A DNA stretch of 64,000 bases from Lelliottia nimipressuralis (GCF_004115925.1 NZ_SDDX01000027.1:1-64000); one strand, 5' to 3'. Positions 53,293-63,203 are shown, counted from the stretch's first letter. Program-made: numbers and translations. The notes: generated by a model not told the origin, from the sequence alone.

Positions 53293-53328
53293 AATAACAT
53301 TCCTTTTAAAATAAAAGAGATAGAGCAT

Positions 53329-53721
53329 TTAATGTAAGGTAAATCAATTATTAACGAACAAGGTTATAAGTCAATAATAATTATCTGCGAGATTTCCTAT
53401 AGGAATTCATCGTTTAAGTTCTGTTTAATAGTGATTCATAAGGAGAAATTCATGTCGTAAATTCATACTTGAAGGTCATGATAGATGAGTACAATCGTGG
53501 CCTACATCTGCAGAAGGTCAAGTCTATAAACGAAACAGCATGCCTGTCAGTGTATCAAGGATGGCAGTTATTCGCGTTTGTAGTTAAGAAGAAACGGAAT
53601 AGGGTAGGGCATAGTTGGAATGATAAAAATACCGACTGGTGAGATCGGGTTTTAATACCGTTACGGTTTTAAGTTGGTGACTCTGGCCGGATGATGTAAC
53701 TTTTTACCTAACATGCTTTAT
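53329..53721. other. Stretch without a supported gene
   Basis: AT-rich DNA between the LprI-like gene and the recombinase gene. No open frame longer than about 30 codons looks coding, and no RNA gene was recognised. Confidence 0.4.
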
Positions 53722-54711
53722 TCACACAATTGATAGTCTCTCACGAGCCTGACGAAGACGGTTTTCCCCCCGGCGATCGTACTGCTGGGTGGTGGTGACG
53801 CTGGCATGGCCCATCGCATCCTTAACGGTAATCAGATCTTCACCGTTATCTAGCATCGCCGTTGCAAAGGTTCTTCTCAGGTCGTGCGGCGCGCATTTCG
53901 CAATCCCGGCCTGGCGCTGACGCACCTGCAGAATATGATACACTGCCTGGTCAGTCAGCCGGTCGTACGTCAGGGTGTCAAAACGGCGGATGCGGGTAAA
54001 CAGAGGACCGGGGCTTTCACCGCGGACCTGTTCGGTCCAGTGCATCAGCCGCTGCCAGGTCCCGGCCGGCATGTAGGCCAGCCTTTCCTTGTTCCCTTTC
54101 CCCAGCACTTTCAGCGCCCGCTCATGCGTGACAATGTCACTTAAACTGAGACCCACCGCCTCGGAACGACGCAGACCACAGCCGAGGAGCACTGCCAGCA
54201 GGGCCGCGTCGCGCGCCCCCTGACAGCTGCTGTCGGCTTCGCAGGCCGCAAACACTTGCCGAATTTCCTCTGCCGGCAGGGCCCGTCCGCGCGGGAGACG
54301 GCTGCCGCGCAGGTTGCGCAACGCCCTAATGTGCTGAAAACTCTCGACGTCCATCAGCTTAAGCATCCAGGCTTCCTTCGCCACGCCCTTCAGTGCTGAG
54401 AGATAGGTGTTGATGGTAGCCGTCGCACGGCCGGTGTCGCGCAGCAATTCGGTTATGGCCATCACGTGATGGCGGCGCAGGCTGCCCCAGTTGCAGGTGT
54501 CCGTGCCTGTCGCGCCGAGCATCCCGGCAACTATCCCGAGAAACGAGGCCATCGTCTGACGGCTGCGGGGAGAATTTAAGGACAGTAAATAGGCCCGCGC
54601 CGGATTGAGCAATGCTTCATTCCCCGCCAGCGCCGGCAGGAATTCCTGTTCTAGAGGGACCAGTACCGGTACGAGCTGTCGATCTGGATAGTCATCCGTC
54701 AGTCGGGTCAT
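53722..54711 (-). CDS. Tyrosine site-specific recombinase
   Basis: A 329-residue lambda-integrase-type recombinase with an N-terminal SAM-like core-binding domain (NSPRSRQTMASFLGIVAGML to TINTYLSALKGVAKEAW) and a C-terminal catalytic domain. The catalytic residues are Arg in LGCGLRRSEAVGL, Lys in LGKGNKERLAY, HDLRR and GHASVTTTQQYDRR with the Tyr nucleophile. Its GC-rich sequence differs from the AT-rich genes on both sides. It may serve plasmid dimer resolution or have brought in the neighbouring defence-like gene; no paired attachment sites were seen. Confidence 0.93.
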   Translation of the reverse strand: MTRLTDDYPDRQLVPVLVPLEQEFLPALAGNEALLNPARAYLLSLNSPRSRQTMASFLGIVAGMLGATGTDTCNWGSLRRHHVMAITELLRDTGRATATINTYLSALKGVAKEAWMLKLMDVESFQHIRALRNLRGSRLPRGRALPAEEIRQVFAACEADSSCQGARDAALLAVLLGCGLRRSEAVGLSLSDIVTHERALKVLGKGNKERLAYMPAGTWQRLMHWTEQVRGESPGPLFTRIRRFDTLTYDRLTDQAVYHILQVRQRQAGIAKCAPHDLRRTFATAMLDNGEDLITVKDAMGHASVTTTQQYDRRGENRLRQARERLSIV

Positions 54712-54945
54712 TTCGGGCTCCGGGAAGACCGGAAAACGTCCGGCGCGCTGCGTGAAAAATACGGGGCAATCATACAGCCGAAGCTTACTGCAGAGAGTCT
54801 ACTTTTTCAAAGATACATTTTAATAAGTACATAAAAGATGGGAAAACCACGCAATATCATAGCCTTCATCTTTGAAATAACTTAACATCAAGTAAAATAG
54901 AAGTAATTTCTCTCTGCAAGTAATGATCACGAAAGGACTAGGTGA

Positions 54946-55641
54946 ATGAATAATCATATTCGGACAGCCATTTTGAATGGGCGGTTTGTGTTACTGCTGG
55001 GCGCTGGTGCCTCTTACGGAAGTTTAAATCGGCTCAAGTCTAATCCTCCGATCGGTAATGCGTTATCAAAAATAATTGCGGAAGAGGCGGGGTTTGAATT
55101 GGAAGAAGGAGATGACTTAGCTGATGTATATGCTTCCGGATTAAATAATTTAGGCGAAATAGGGATGCAAAAGTTACTAGAAAAATACTATAAGCATTGC
55201 CTGCCTTCGCAAGAATATCTGGATATGATGCAGTATCCCTTCCCAAGGGTGTATACATTTAATATTGATGATGCTATAGAAAAAGCTGCTGGTACAATTA
55301 CAAATAAAGTATTTAATGTCAGGAGAAGAAATAGTAGAATTGAAGACTTCGATCCTTTTTTTAGTCAAATGGATCTTGTCAAACTGAACGGTGACATTAA
55401 TTATCCAGAGGAGGGTTTCATTTTTTCACCAGCGCAGTATGGTGAAGGCTCTGCTGAAGAGCCTGTTTGGTATATGGAATTAGCCAGAGATTATCATCGA
55501 TTCACTTTTGTATTTATCGGAACAAAAATCAAAGAGCCTATTTTTAGACATCAAATTGAAAAATATAAAAAAAAGAACTGGCGATCAAAGTCTAAAAAGC
55601 TATCTCATAGTTCCAGAGTTAAGTCCCGTGCAGCAAAATAG
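54946..55641 (+). CDS. SIR2-domain protein, 5' half of a split SIR2-NTPase gene
   Basis: A 231-codon frame whose first ~208 residues are a SIR2_2-type domain: FVLLLGAGASYGSLNRL (nucleotide loop), RVYTFNIDDAIEKAAG (T-x-N-x-D) and VKLNGDINYPEEGFIFSPAQYG, where the catalytic His of the usual LHG reads Asn. After HQIEKYKKK the frame becomes nonsense. The natural continuation (RTGDQSLKSYLIVPELSP) lies in the next frame. An A8 run at 55567-55574 marks the switch; seven A would restore one protein of 830 residues. In the SIR2 antiphage group such domains degrade NAD+ on infection. GAAAGGACTAGGTGA precedes the ATG. Confidence 0.85.
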   Translation: MNNHIRTAILNGRFVLLLGAGASYGSLNRLKSNPPIGNALSKIIAEEAGFELEEGDDLADVYASGLNNLGEIGMQKLLEKYYKHCLPSQEYLDMMQYPFPRVYTFNIDDAIEKAAGTITNKVFNVRRRNSRIEDFDPFFSQMDLVKLNGDINYPEEGFIFSPAQYGEGSAEEPVWYMELARDYHRFTFVFIGTKIKEPIFRHQIEKYKKKNWRSKSKKLSHSSRVKSRAAK

Positions 55642-57439
55642 TTTATCGGGAAGTAATATAGAGTATATAAATGGCACATTATCAGATTTCATGAAGTGGA
55701 TGAAGGAGACATTTCCTGAGGGGTTGACTCCTAAAGATATATTAATGAATACTAGGCCAGAGATGGCATATCTGAGCAATGGAGAAGAACCTACCTTCTC
55801 CAAAACAATTGCAAAGGCTTTAGATAAAGTTGTACAAGTTAATAGATCTGAGTTGTTGAAGCATACTGAAAGTATGCAACCGACAGTTAAAGAGTTCTAT
55901 AAAGGGTTCAAACCAACTTGGTCTGATATAATTAATAACATCCCTGCGCTTCTTGATAACACAAAAAAAATAATAGAAGCTAGCGTTAATAACATATCAA
56001 ATAAAAAACTGTTCTTAATTCTAGGTCCGGCAGGTTCAGGCAAGACAACAGCTTTGAAGCAGTTAGCTTTACAAATAGCAGATAGAACTGCGAAAAATTG
56101 TTATTATGTCGAAGGGATACCAGAAGATTTAACTAATCTAATAAGGATTTTAAACAAAAGGAATAATTCAACGTTTTACGTTTTCTTTGAAAAACTTGCT
56201 GATATTGCTTCCGATTTATCACAATTAATCGCAAATGGTTTTGATAATCATGCCATATTCGTTGGTTCCGAGAATGTCAGAATATGGGAATATCGTGTTA
56301 AAGAACATCTTGAGCAATTTTCACCGTATATTCAAAGCTATGATTCGATTAGCGAAAAAGACGTTGACCCAATACTAAATAAAATAGAGCTATATGGTAA
56401 CTGGGCCAGGTTAAAAAAAATGTCCTACAGAAACAGACGACTTGAAATTTTAAAAAAATCTAAGCGTCAATTGCTCATCGGTCTTATTGAAGCCACTTCT
56501 GGAGAAGGTTTCGATCAAATAATAAAGCGTGAATTCGCAGACATAAAGGATAAGAGTGAACGAGCTCTTTTATTGCTCTCAGGGTTGGCGACATTGCACA
56601 GAAGTGAGGCATCAGAGGCTACTTTAACTCGTGCCTTATCTTATTTAGGCGTGACTTCAAATGTTAGTGAGCTTTGTTCAAGACTATCTGGACTGGTAAA
56701 TTATAATAATGGTTATGTAAGCACCCGGCATAGAATATATGTTGAGCGATTAACATCACTTTTTGTCGATGACACCGAGATGAGTGAGCTTATCACGGCA
56801 TACATATATTCATTTTCTGTATATCAGTTCCCTATAGTTGTTAATATTTCAAAGAAAGACGCTGCGGTTTATAAAGGACTTGTTAATTTTAAGTTCTTAA
56901 AGAAAGTGCTAAGAGACTCAAAGCAATCTATTCTTAATATTTATTCATTTTTTGAAAAACAGCTCGAATTAGAAGGACTGTTTTTATTGCAATATGGATT
57001 GGCCCTTCGTGCGTATGGGGACAATGAATTAGCCCTTCAAAAATTGATTAATGCTAGAGAGGCTTTCCCTGAGTCTCCCCATATTGAGCATGCATATGCA
57101 CAACAATTACTTATTATTGCTGAAAATACCAGCGATGCGAACTTATCGCTTGAGTATTTAGACAAGGCTAAAGATATTCTCAATAGACTCGATAAAACTA
57201 ACAAACATGAAACAGATCGTTACCCTATAATTACCCTCTCGATAAGCCACGTTCGTATTTTGGATATGCTTGGTAAGGAAACTGATGCTAAGATAATTGC
57301 AAAGCAATACTTTGATGATCTCACTTATAAATTTGGGAAGAATGATTCCAAATTAAACGAAATGGTTATTGCTACCAAGAAATTCCTTACTTTATACTTC
57401 ACCAAGGGAGTTATTGTCGATATACATACTTATGACTAA
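55508..57439 (+). CDS. P-loop NTPase/TPR-like 3' half of the split SIR2-NTPase gene
   Basis: This frame takes over at the A8 run (55567-55574); the 5' ~22 codons of the open frame are not expected to be used. LFLILGPAGSGKTTALKQLALQIAD is a Walker A P-loop (about residue 359 of the rejoined protein) and STFYVFFEKLADIASDL a likely Walker B. The C-terminal part (LFLLQYGLALRAYGDNELALQKLINAREAFPESPHIEHAYAQQLL) is TPR-like, so the layout SIR2-NTPase-repeats resembles STAND-type immune sensors such as Avs5, though shorter. Without slippage this half would need an internal start (e.g. ATG 55692) and could act alone. Confidence 0.85.
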   Translation: MYLSEQKSKSLFLDIKLKNIKKRTGDQSLKSYLIVPELSPVQQNSLSGSNIEYINGTLSDFMKWMKETFPEGLTPKDILMNTRPEMAYLSNGEEPTFSKTIAKALDKVVQVNRSELLKHTESMQPTVKEFYKGFKPTWSDIINNIPALLDNTKKIIEASVNNISNKKLFLILGPAGSGKTTALKQLALQIADRTAKNCYYVEGIPEDLTNLIRILNKRNNSTFYVFFEKLADIASDLSQLIANGFDNHAIFVGSENVRIWEYRVKEHLEQFSPYIQSYDSISEKDVDPILNKIELYGNWARLKKMSYRNRRLEILKKSKRQLLIGLIEATSGEGFDQIIKREFADIKDKSERALLLLSGLATLHRSEASEATLTRALSYLGVTSNVSELCSRLSGLVNYNNGYVSTRHRIYVERLTSLFVDDTEMSELITAYIYSFSVYQFPIVVNISKKDAAVYKGLVNFKFLKKVLRDSKQSILNIYSFFEKQLELEGLFLLQYGLALRAYGDNELALQKLINAREAFPESPHIEHAYAQQLLIIAENTSDANLSLEYLDKAKDILNRLDKTNKHETDRYPIITLSISHVRILDMLGKETDAKIIAKQYFDDLTYKFGKNDSKLNEMVIATKKFLTLYFTKGVIVDIHTYD

Positions 57440-57460
57440 ATAATTCACTATCTTATGGCA

Positions 57461-57796
57461 TTAATGGTACGGTCTGTGCGCACCGGTGAGTGTGGGCACA
57501 GACATAACAACATCGTGCAGTTCGGTCAGCTTCTCGCAGGCAAGCGTCGGACCAAAGTCTGAGTAGCGCTCGCGGATGATCTGAACCGCACGTTCAGCAA
57601 GGCCTGCAGGCAGCTGATAGTTGCTGGGCTTGCCGCGCCGCCGATCAGCCATGCCTAGCGGATCGTCTGAACGATAGCTCTGAAGCAGGTGACGTAAATG
57701 CCTATCGGAAATACCGAGACACTCAGCAGCGAGATGGGTTGTCAGTCGCCGGTCGACGACGTCATGAATAATTTTAAGCCGGTTAACTTCGTTCAT
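57461..57796 (-). pseudogene. ISNCY-type transposase, 5' fragment
   Basis: The first ~100 residues of a transposase related to the copy at 61370 (MNEVNRLKIIHDVVDRRLTTHLAAECLGISDRHLRHLLQSYR, PAGLAERAVQIIRERYSDFGPTLACEKLTELH). It then breaks into unrelated sequence (VVMSVPTLTGAHRPYH). The terminal sequence probably lies in 57840-57950, where two ATGTC motifs recur (AAAATGTCTCCC, TTTCAAATGTCACC). Confidence 0.8.
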
Positions 57797-58072
57797 CTTG
57801 AAAAACTCCGCACCAGAAGCCGTCATATCAGGATATTCAGCAGGTAGCCCAAAGCGGCCAGTTTAGCTTAGCCTCCATAGTATATGTTATTGCAAGCTTA
57901 AAATGTCTCCCGGTTTAGCGAGTTTCAAATGTCACCAGAAGTGACATAAGGAGAAGTGATAATGGGATGTTACACAGGAAGAAACGAGGAGGTAACGTTT
58001 CCTGCATGAATGCATAGTGCGATTATCAGGAATCTTAGCAGAGAAACATCTTATTCCTTGTTGTATATACAT

Positions 58073-58101
58073 TGACTCAAATCGCTAGTTTGAGTATAAA
58101 T
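58073..58101 (+). promoter_or_regulatory. Promoter with operator in its spacer
   Basis: TTGACT (58073-58078) and TATAAA (58096-58101) are separated by 17 bp, a near-consensus sigma-70 promoter. An inverted repeat ACTCAAA-N7-TTTGAGT (58075-58081, 58089-58095) fills the spacer. A repressor bound here would block RNA polymerase directly. The gene at 58133 begins 32 bp downstream. Confidence 0.75.
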
Positions 58102-58132
58102 TAACTCATCATTTATTAGCTGGTATTTTGGC

Positions 58133-58543
58133 GTGAAAATTAACTACGTCCGTAAGCAAAGTGGAAAAAGAACAACCATCATTCTGCCTGATTCTATATG
58201 TGAGCTATGGCTTACAACTCGACCCCCGGTAGGTGAACGTTGTGCAAGAGAGGCGCTTTGTGAGTTGCTTGAACAACTGGATGATCCTAAAGCTGGAATT
58301 ACCTTCCAGTCTCAGGTAGAGCATTTGATTCTCGATGACATTCGCGCATATCAGAACCGACTTTTAGCCAGTAATGATGAGCTAAAGTGTCGCGTGATTG
58401 ACTGGATTACAAATACGCTTCCGTGCATAACATCCCCAACAGCTCAGGCGTTAGAAATTTTAGAAGAATTGGACAAGTTGAAATTGGTTCCATGGGAAGC
58501 AATTGAGAAGTTTGATTCACTGGAAGAGCAAAGGTGGAAATAG
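58133..58543 (+). CDS. Protein of unknown function
   Basis: A 136-residue soluble protein (VKINYVRKQSGKRTTIILPDSICELWLTTRPPVGERCAREALCELLEQLDD) with a long helical C-terminus. KRTTIILPDSICELW could be an RHH- or anti-repressor-like N-terminus, which would fit the palindrome in its own promoter, but this is weak. GTG 58133 has TAGCTGG only at a distance. It lies stranded between broken ISNCY elements. No family was recognised. Confidence 0.6.
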   Translation: MKINYVRKQSGKRTTIILPDSICELWLTTRPPVGERCAREALCELLEQLDDPKAGITFQSQVEHLILDDIRAYQNRLLASNDELKCRVIDWITNTLPCITSPTAQALEILEELDKLKLVPWEAIEKFDSLEEQRWK

Positions 58544-58559
58544 CACCCAGTGAATCACT

Positions 58560-59859
58560 CAGAAAAATTTAAACCCAAAAGAGCAGGGGACTCGCGTTTC
58601 AGACTGGCCCTGAATTCATCCGGGTTTACTAGGACCGGATTAATTGCCCTGAGTAGCACCTGAACTCTGGCCTGAGCTCGTCGTTTGGGCATCTTTTTGC
58701 TCCGGTCACGCTTACCATCGCGTTCAAGTTAATCCATTTTGCTTTTCGCCAGCTTCAGAACAGCCCCAAGACGCTTGTTATCAACGATTTGCCCCTAATC
58801 GACACATACCAGTTTGTCGAACACCTGATATTTGAGTGAACGGTAACCGTATTTGAATGCCAGCGTGCCGTCTGGATAGTCGTAGACTGTTATTTTCTCG
58901 CCAGCGATACGAGTGTTTTATTCAGTAGGTTCAACAAGATATATCATTTTGTCATAGCGGAATGTCAGCATTTTAGACAACTTGCGAAGTTCCTGCCAGG
59001 CAAAGCTATCATCCAGCTCTTCGTTGCTTTCAGCCACAGGTCGGTGCAGATCTTTGGGGTATTTTGCCGGTCTTGCAAAGCGACGATTGAAGTCAGTGAT
59101 GAAGATATCCAGCCAGGCGTTAGCTGCTTCAATACTGCTGATCCCCTCGAGACGCATCTCCTTGATAAGCCGATCCTGAATTGTCTGATTTGCTCGTTCT
59201 ACTCGGCCTTTAGCCGGAGGACTGTTAGCACAAATCAACTCGAAACCCAATTCAGAAAGCACACGGCCAAACTGGGTGACGCCGGTTGTGGTTGAACCAC
59301 TGTTATTGACCTTGAAAATGCCGTTTCAGTCTCACCAAAGCTAAGATGCATCAGGCGACCAGTCGCGCCATAAACAAAGACGAGCAGGCAGCATTTCGGC
59401 GCTCGACCTTCAAACCAGTCATGCGGAGAACCATCAATCTGAACCAGTTCTCCGAGGCAGTCACGCCGGTATCTGGGCTGATGAACCCGGGGCTTCCTAC
59501 GTGAGTAAGGAACCTAGAGACCATCAGCCGTCATCCATTGTCTGAGTGTTTCAACAAACACCTTGATGTCGTGACGTTCGCGCAATTTTTCTGCGGCCAG
59601 TGTTGGTCCAAAGTCGCTGTAGCGATCGTGAAGTAACGAAAGAACACACAGCTTCAGTGACTCAGGAAGCCTGTGATTATCGGGGCATCCGCGCCGAAGG
59701 TTTGCCAGACCTGTAGCACCAGGCTCGCGAAACGATTCATTAAACGCTGTGTCTGGGGCGTTCGGTCAGAGCAAGCTGATGAGCAGCATCACGACGGCGC
59801 ATACGCTTTTCAACAACTGACTGGATGACGTTTATCCGGCTGAGTTTTTTATCTGACAT
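58560..59859 (-). pseudogene. ISNCY-type transposase, heavily decayed
   Basis: Pieces of one transposase lie in several frames on the minus strand, from MSDKKLSRINVIQSVVEKRM at 59859, via DSDFGPTLAAEKLRERHDIK-like sequence and VHQPRYRRDCLGELVQIDGS with the DWFEGR block, to the longest open piece (58918-59262, ICANSPPAKGRVERANQTIQDRL, the conserved GRVERA catalytic block). It is a different ISNCY subtype from the copy at 60003-61370. Frameshifts rule out activity. Confidence 0.8.
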
Positions 59860-59970
59860 GGTCACAAGCATCCTGATGTCTCCATGGCTGCCTTTATGCC
59901 AAGAAAAGTGACTTCAGAATAATGCAGTTACATTATATGTCTGGGCTGTTTTTAAAGGTCCGCTTTCTGG

Positions 59971-61484
59971 CTGAATTGAGATGTCCGCATAGGTTTTAAG
60001 GTTCAGCTTTTGCCGAAGATTTCCTGGCTCCGGTTCTGGAGTTGCTGCAGGGCTTCCAGCATGTGGTTCTTGTCCAGGCTTCGTTGAGACTTCTTGCCGG
60101 GCTGTTTCTTTCTGCGTGAGGTCTGACCGTCAAGAGATGGCAGGGCCTGTGAGCGGGTGTTGTCCCGTTTGTCCTGAACCAGCTTTATCATCTCCAGAGC
60201 CCGTCCCAGGCGCTTGTTGTCGACGATGGCACCCTGGTCCAGTTCTCCCAGCCGGTCGTACGTGATAAAGGGCAGGGAAGTACCGTTAGCCCGGAGCTCG
60301 ATAGTGCCATCCGGATACTGCCAGACATCGATGTATTTCCCCTGAAAACGCCGGTGTTCTTCATTATCTTCAAGCAGATATAGCTTCTTATCGTACTGTA
60401 ATGTCTGGTTTTTTGAGACTTTACGCTGTTCACGCCAGGTGAATGTTGCGTCCAGATTTTCACTGTTCTCAAGCGGGCGGTGAACGTCGAAATCGTGACG
60501 AGGTGGCTTTGCAAACCGGCGGTTGTAGTCAGCCATAAACTCTTCGGCAAAGGCGTTTGCGGCCTCAGGTGTACTGATACCACGGAGCCGCAGCTCCTTG
60601 ACCAGGCGGTCCTGTAACGTGAGGTGAGCCCGTTCAACACGGCCCTTGGCTAAACTGGTGTTGGCACAGATGCCGGTGATGTTCAACTCATTCATGGCAC
60701 GACCAAACTGAGTCTGACCATCACCACCGGTGGCCTGCTTGTTGTTGATCCTGAAGACGCTGGCCTTGTCGCTGTAGAACGCCAGAGGCTTACCGTAACG
60801 TTCCAGATAACCGCGGGTGGCTTAGAAATAGGTGAAAGTGGACTCCGAACTGACAAACAGAAGCTGCATTAGCCGGCTCGTCGCATCATCAACGTAAACG
60901 AGCAGTGTGCAGGCCGGGCCACGATCCTCGAACCAGCGATGTTCGCTGCCATCAATCTGGATTAGCTCTCCGGTACAGGCACGCCGCGGACGAGGCTGAT
61001 GTACACGCGGTGGTCGTAACTTGCGGGGGATCCATAAACCAGCCTGTGTCATCAGCTTGCGTACCGTCTCTTTAGCCAGATACAGACCGTGGATCTCGGC
61101 AAGCTTCTCACAGGCTAAAGTCGGACCAAAATCAGCATAACGTTCGCGGATAATACGCAGTGCACGTTCAGCGAGGCCCGGCATCAGTTGCCGGTTACCT
61201 GGCTGACCACGGCGACGGTTAACCAGCGAAAGTGGCCCGTGTTCGCGGTAACACTCAAGCAAATGGCGGCAGTGTCTGTCAGAAATCTCCAGCCGGCTGG
61301 CCGCGAGACGCGTAGTGAGACGCCGGTCGATAACGTCCTGAAGGATCCTGAGTCGGTTCACATCGTTCATTGAGAAAAACTCCGTTCCGTAGCCGTCATG
61401 AGTCTCATCCTTTGGAAGCAGTGATCGCTGTGGTGAGACGGTAGCGCGGACGTGTCTATTTGGTCAGAGACGGACATCTCAATT
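59971..61484 (-). mobile_element. ISNCY-family insertion sequence
   Basis: AATTGAGATGTCCG occurs inverted at 59974-59987 and at 61471-61484 and brackets the transposase gene, so these are the likely terminal repeats. ISPlu15/ISKpn21-type ISNCY elements have such ends. No certain target duplication was found, though TACATTATA occurs outside both ends (59929 and 61492) at unequal distances. The three ISNCY copies in 57.4-61.5 kb mark an insertion hot spot. Confidence 0.7.
60003..61370 (-). pseudogene. ISNCY-type transposase with one in-frame stop codon
   Basis: One frame runs from 61370 to 60003 (455 codons) with a single TAA at 60822-60824. Before it: an HTH (VNRLRILQDVIDRRLTTRLAASRLEISDRHCRHLLECYR) and VRKLMTQAGLWIPRK, then the DDE-type core ELIQIDGSEHRWFEDRG and VYVDDATSRLMQL. 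After it: ATRGYLERYGKPLAFYSDKASVF with the second Asp, GRVERAHLTLQDRLVKELRL with the catalytic Glu, and a basic tail. All else is intact, so a single nonsense change (probably GAA to TAA) broke it. Confidence 0.88.
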
Positions 61485-62021
61485 TGGCTAATACATTATA
61501 GGTGCGCATAACAAAGATTATGTTAAATGCATGTGATTTATGTAGTAGATACAATCACTTACACGCTATTTGAGTCACCTTTATCATCTTAAAACTATTG
61601 CAGCAGTTTGAGTAATGAAGTTCGTTCCCGGGTAACGCAGCTATTAAACCATGGACCATTAGACTCTTCATTGATACCCTCCGCGCCCAGCAGGACATGG
61701 ATTCCTGCTACGTTCAGGCTGTCGACTGAATCATTCCGTTTCCTGCTTCAGCGGGCGGCCTGACTGAAGTCATCCCTCCACTCGCAAGCACGGCGTGTCC
61801 CGCCGCTCAAGCATTTTGCAGCAAATCAGAACAGAACAATATCTAATTATAATTTTAGCGGATAGTTTAAGCGCAAATTAAAGTAGTTCATAAAACTCCA
61901 AACATGAACGTCAGATAAACGGGGTAGTAAAATAGGAACAATCACAAAACAGTAAGATTGAAATTTCAATAGATAACAATAAAATTGTGAACTCCTTAAT
62001 CTTCACAAAAGTATTGACAAC
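61485..62021. other. Stretch without a supported gene
   Basis: Nothing coding was recognised. The AT-rich tail (61840-62020) is a likely promoter region for the lipoprotein genes. The CACGGCGTGTCCCGCCGC region near 61790 is a small GC-rich island that might be a remnant. Confidence 0.4.
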
Positions 62022-62432
62022 ATGAATTTAAAAATTCACCAGGTGATCTACACCTTGGGTTTATGTTTATGCTTACCCTCTTGTAGTCTATTCAGCGAAA
62101 ATGAAGAACCTACATTAGACACTGTCGTATCTATGGTAAAAATTGATGACGACATAATGTTTACAAGCAAAAAGAATGGATTGAATACATCAAATAAAAA
62201 TTGTTTAAGAGACTTGATGTATCTAAAGAAAATCAATAGCAAATATTATAAAGAATTACAGCAAAACTATAACAAATTAGCCTATCATTCAAGATTTTAT
62301 GATGAAAGTGTTGAGGTAATGAACAAGGATATGAAGGACGCATATGCTGCAAAGTTAGCTATAAAAAAAGACAAGTTATGTATTTTAATTAATAACACCG
62401 TAACTAAAGAAATAAAGACGAATATTGGATAG
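62022..62432 (+). CDS. Lipoprotein of unknown function
   Basis: A 136-residue protein with an N-terminal signal and lipobox (VIYTLGLCLCLPSCS, Cys near 21), then a helical, Lys-rich body (LRDLMYLKKINSKYYKELQQNYNKLAYHSRFYDESVEVMNKDMKDAY). Its very AT-rich DNA suggests foreign origin and likely H-NS silencing. It is followed 30 bp later by another lipoprotein gene and then a CadC-like regulator. No family was recognised. Confidence 0.65.
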   Translation: MNLKIHQVIYTLGLCLCLPSCSLFSENEEPTLDTVVSMVKIDDDIMFTSKKNGLNTSNKNCLRDLMYLKKINSKYYKELQQNYNKLAYHSRFYDESVEVMNKDMKDAYAAKLAIKKDKLCILINNTVTKEIKTNIG

Positions 62433-62462
62433 TTGAACTTACACTTCAAGGCGTATAAGATC

Positions 62463-63047
62463 ATGAATAAACTTAAGTTAATTATTTTAGTTATTGTAGT
62501 TTCATTACTTGGTTGTGATGATCAAAAAAAAGAAGTGAATGAAGTATCAGTGAAAGCTGAACCTAGTTTACCGTTCGGTATTACGTGGGAAACAAAAATT
62601 CATGAACTCTCAATTGATGAAAATAATCTAGAACTCAAGCGCTATGATGAAGAATCAAAAACATCCTTTTATAGCATCAGTAATGCTGGAGAATTCCTGA
62701 CTGGCATGGATAGTTACAACCTAATTACGGAAAGTGATGGGATTATTTCCGCGTTAAATACAGCACAATTTTTTAATAAAAATGAACAACGAGATTTATT
62801 AGAAAGATATGAAGAAATAAAAAGAGAAATTAGCTATCAGTACACTATTTATGATAAAAAAGAGCATTTGAAAAATAAAAAAACAATATTCAAATGTTTG
62901 TCGAATGAAAATTGCGGTGTAATGTATTCAGTATACCAGTCAGATGCAACAACTATTCTGATTCGTGCGTATGGCCTCGATGAACAATCAGGGATGCTTC
63001 AAGTTATTGTTTTCCCGAAAGAAGGATACTATAATATTAATATATAG
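62463..63047 (+). CDS. Lipoprotein of unknown function
   Basis: A 194-residue protein with a clear lipobox (MNKLKLIILVIVVSLLGC, Cys18) and an acidic periplasmic part (LPFGITWETKIHELSIDENNLELKRYDEE, ...FKCLSNENCGVMYSVYQSDATTILIRAYGL with a Cys pair). ATG 62463 is preferred over the frame start at 62433, which lies before the signal. It is likely in one operon with the gene at 62022. Function unknown. Confidence 0.7.
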   Translation: MNKLKLIILVIVVSLLGCDDQKKEVNEVSVKAEPSLPFGITWETKIHELSIDENNLELKRYDEESKTSFYSISNAGEFLTGMDSYNLITESDGIISALNTAQFFNKNEQRDLLERYEEIKREISYQYTIYDKKEHLKNKKTIFKCLSNENCGVMYSVYQSDATTILIRAYGLDEQSGMLQVIVFPKEGYYNINI

Positions 63048-63203
63048 CTAAAGGAAAAAACTAAAACTCAGTAAGTTAAATTAAACTACTTGAAGGTTAA
63101 AGGAAAAAGACTATATGCTTGATTTTATGAGCTATTGTACTATAGTGTCTTAATTAGGACAGCTTAGAAGCTGGCTCGCCAAAAAACAAGTTGAGAAAAA
63201 TAG

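Noticed and set aside
55560..55600. dnaX-type -1 ribosomal frameshift joining the SIR2 and NTPase halves
   Set aside because: The A-AAA-AAG motif is in phase, but a -1 shift leads to the third frame; joining needs +1 or -2.
59929..61500. TACATTATA outside both ISNCY ends as a 9-bp target duplication
   Set aside because: The copies lie at unequal distances from the inverted repeats (about 36 bp on the left, 7 bp on the right), so chance similarity in AT-rich DNA is likelier.
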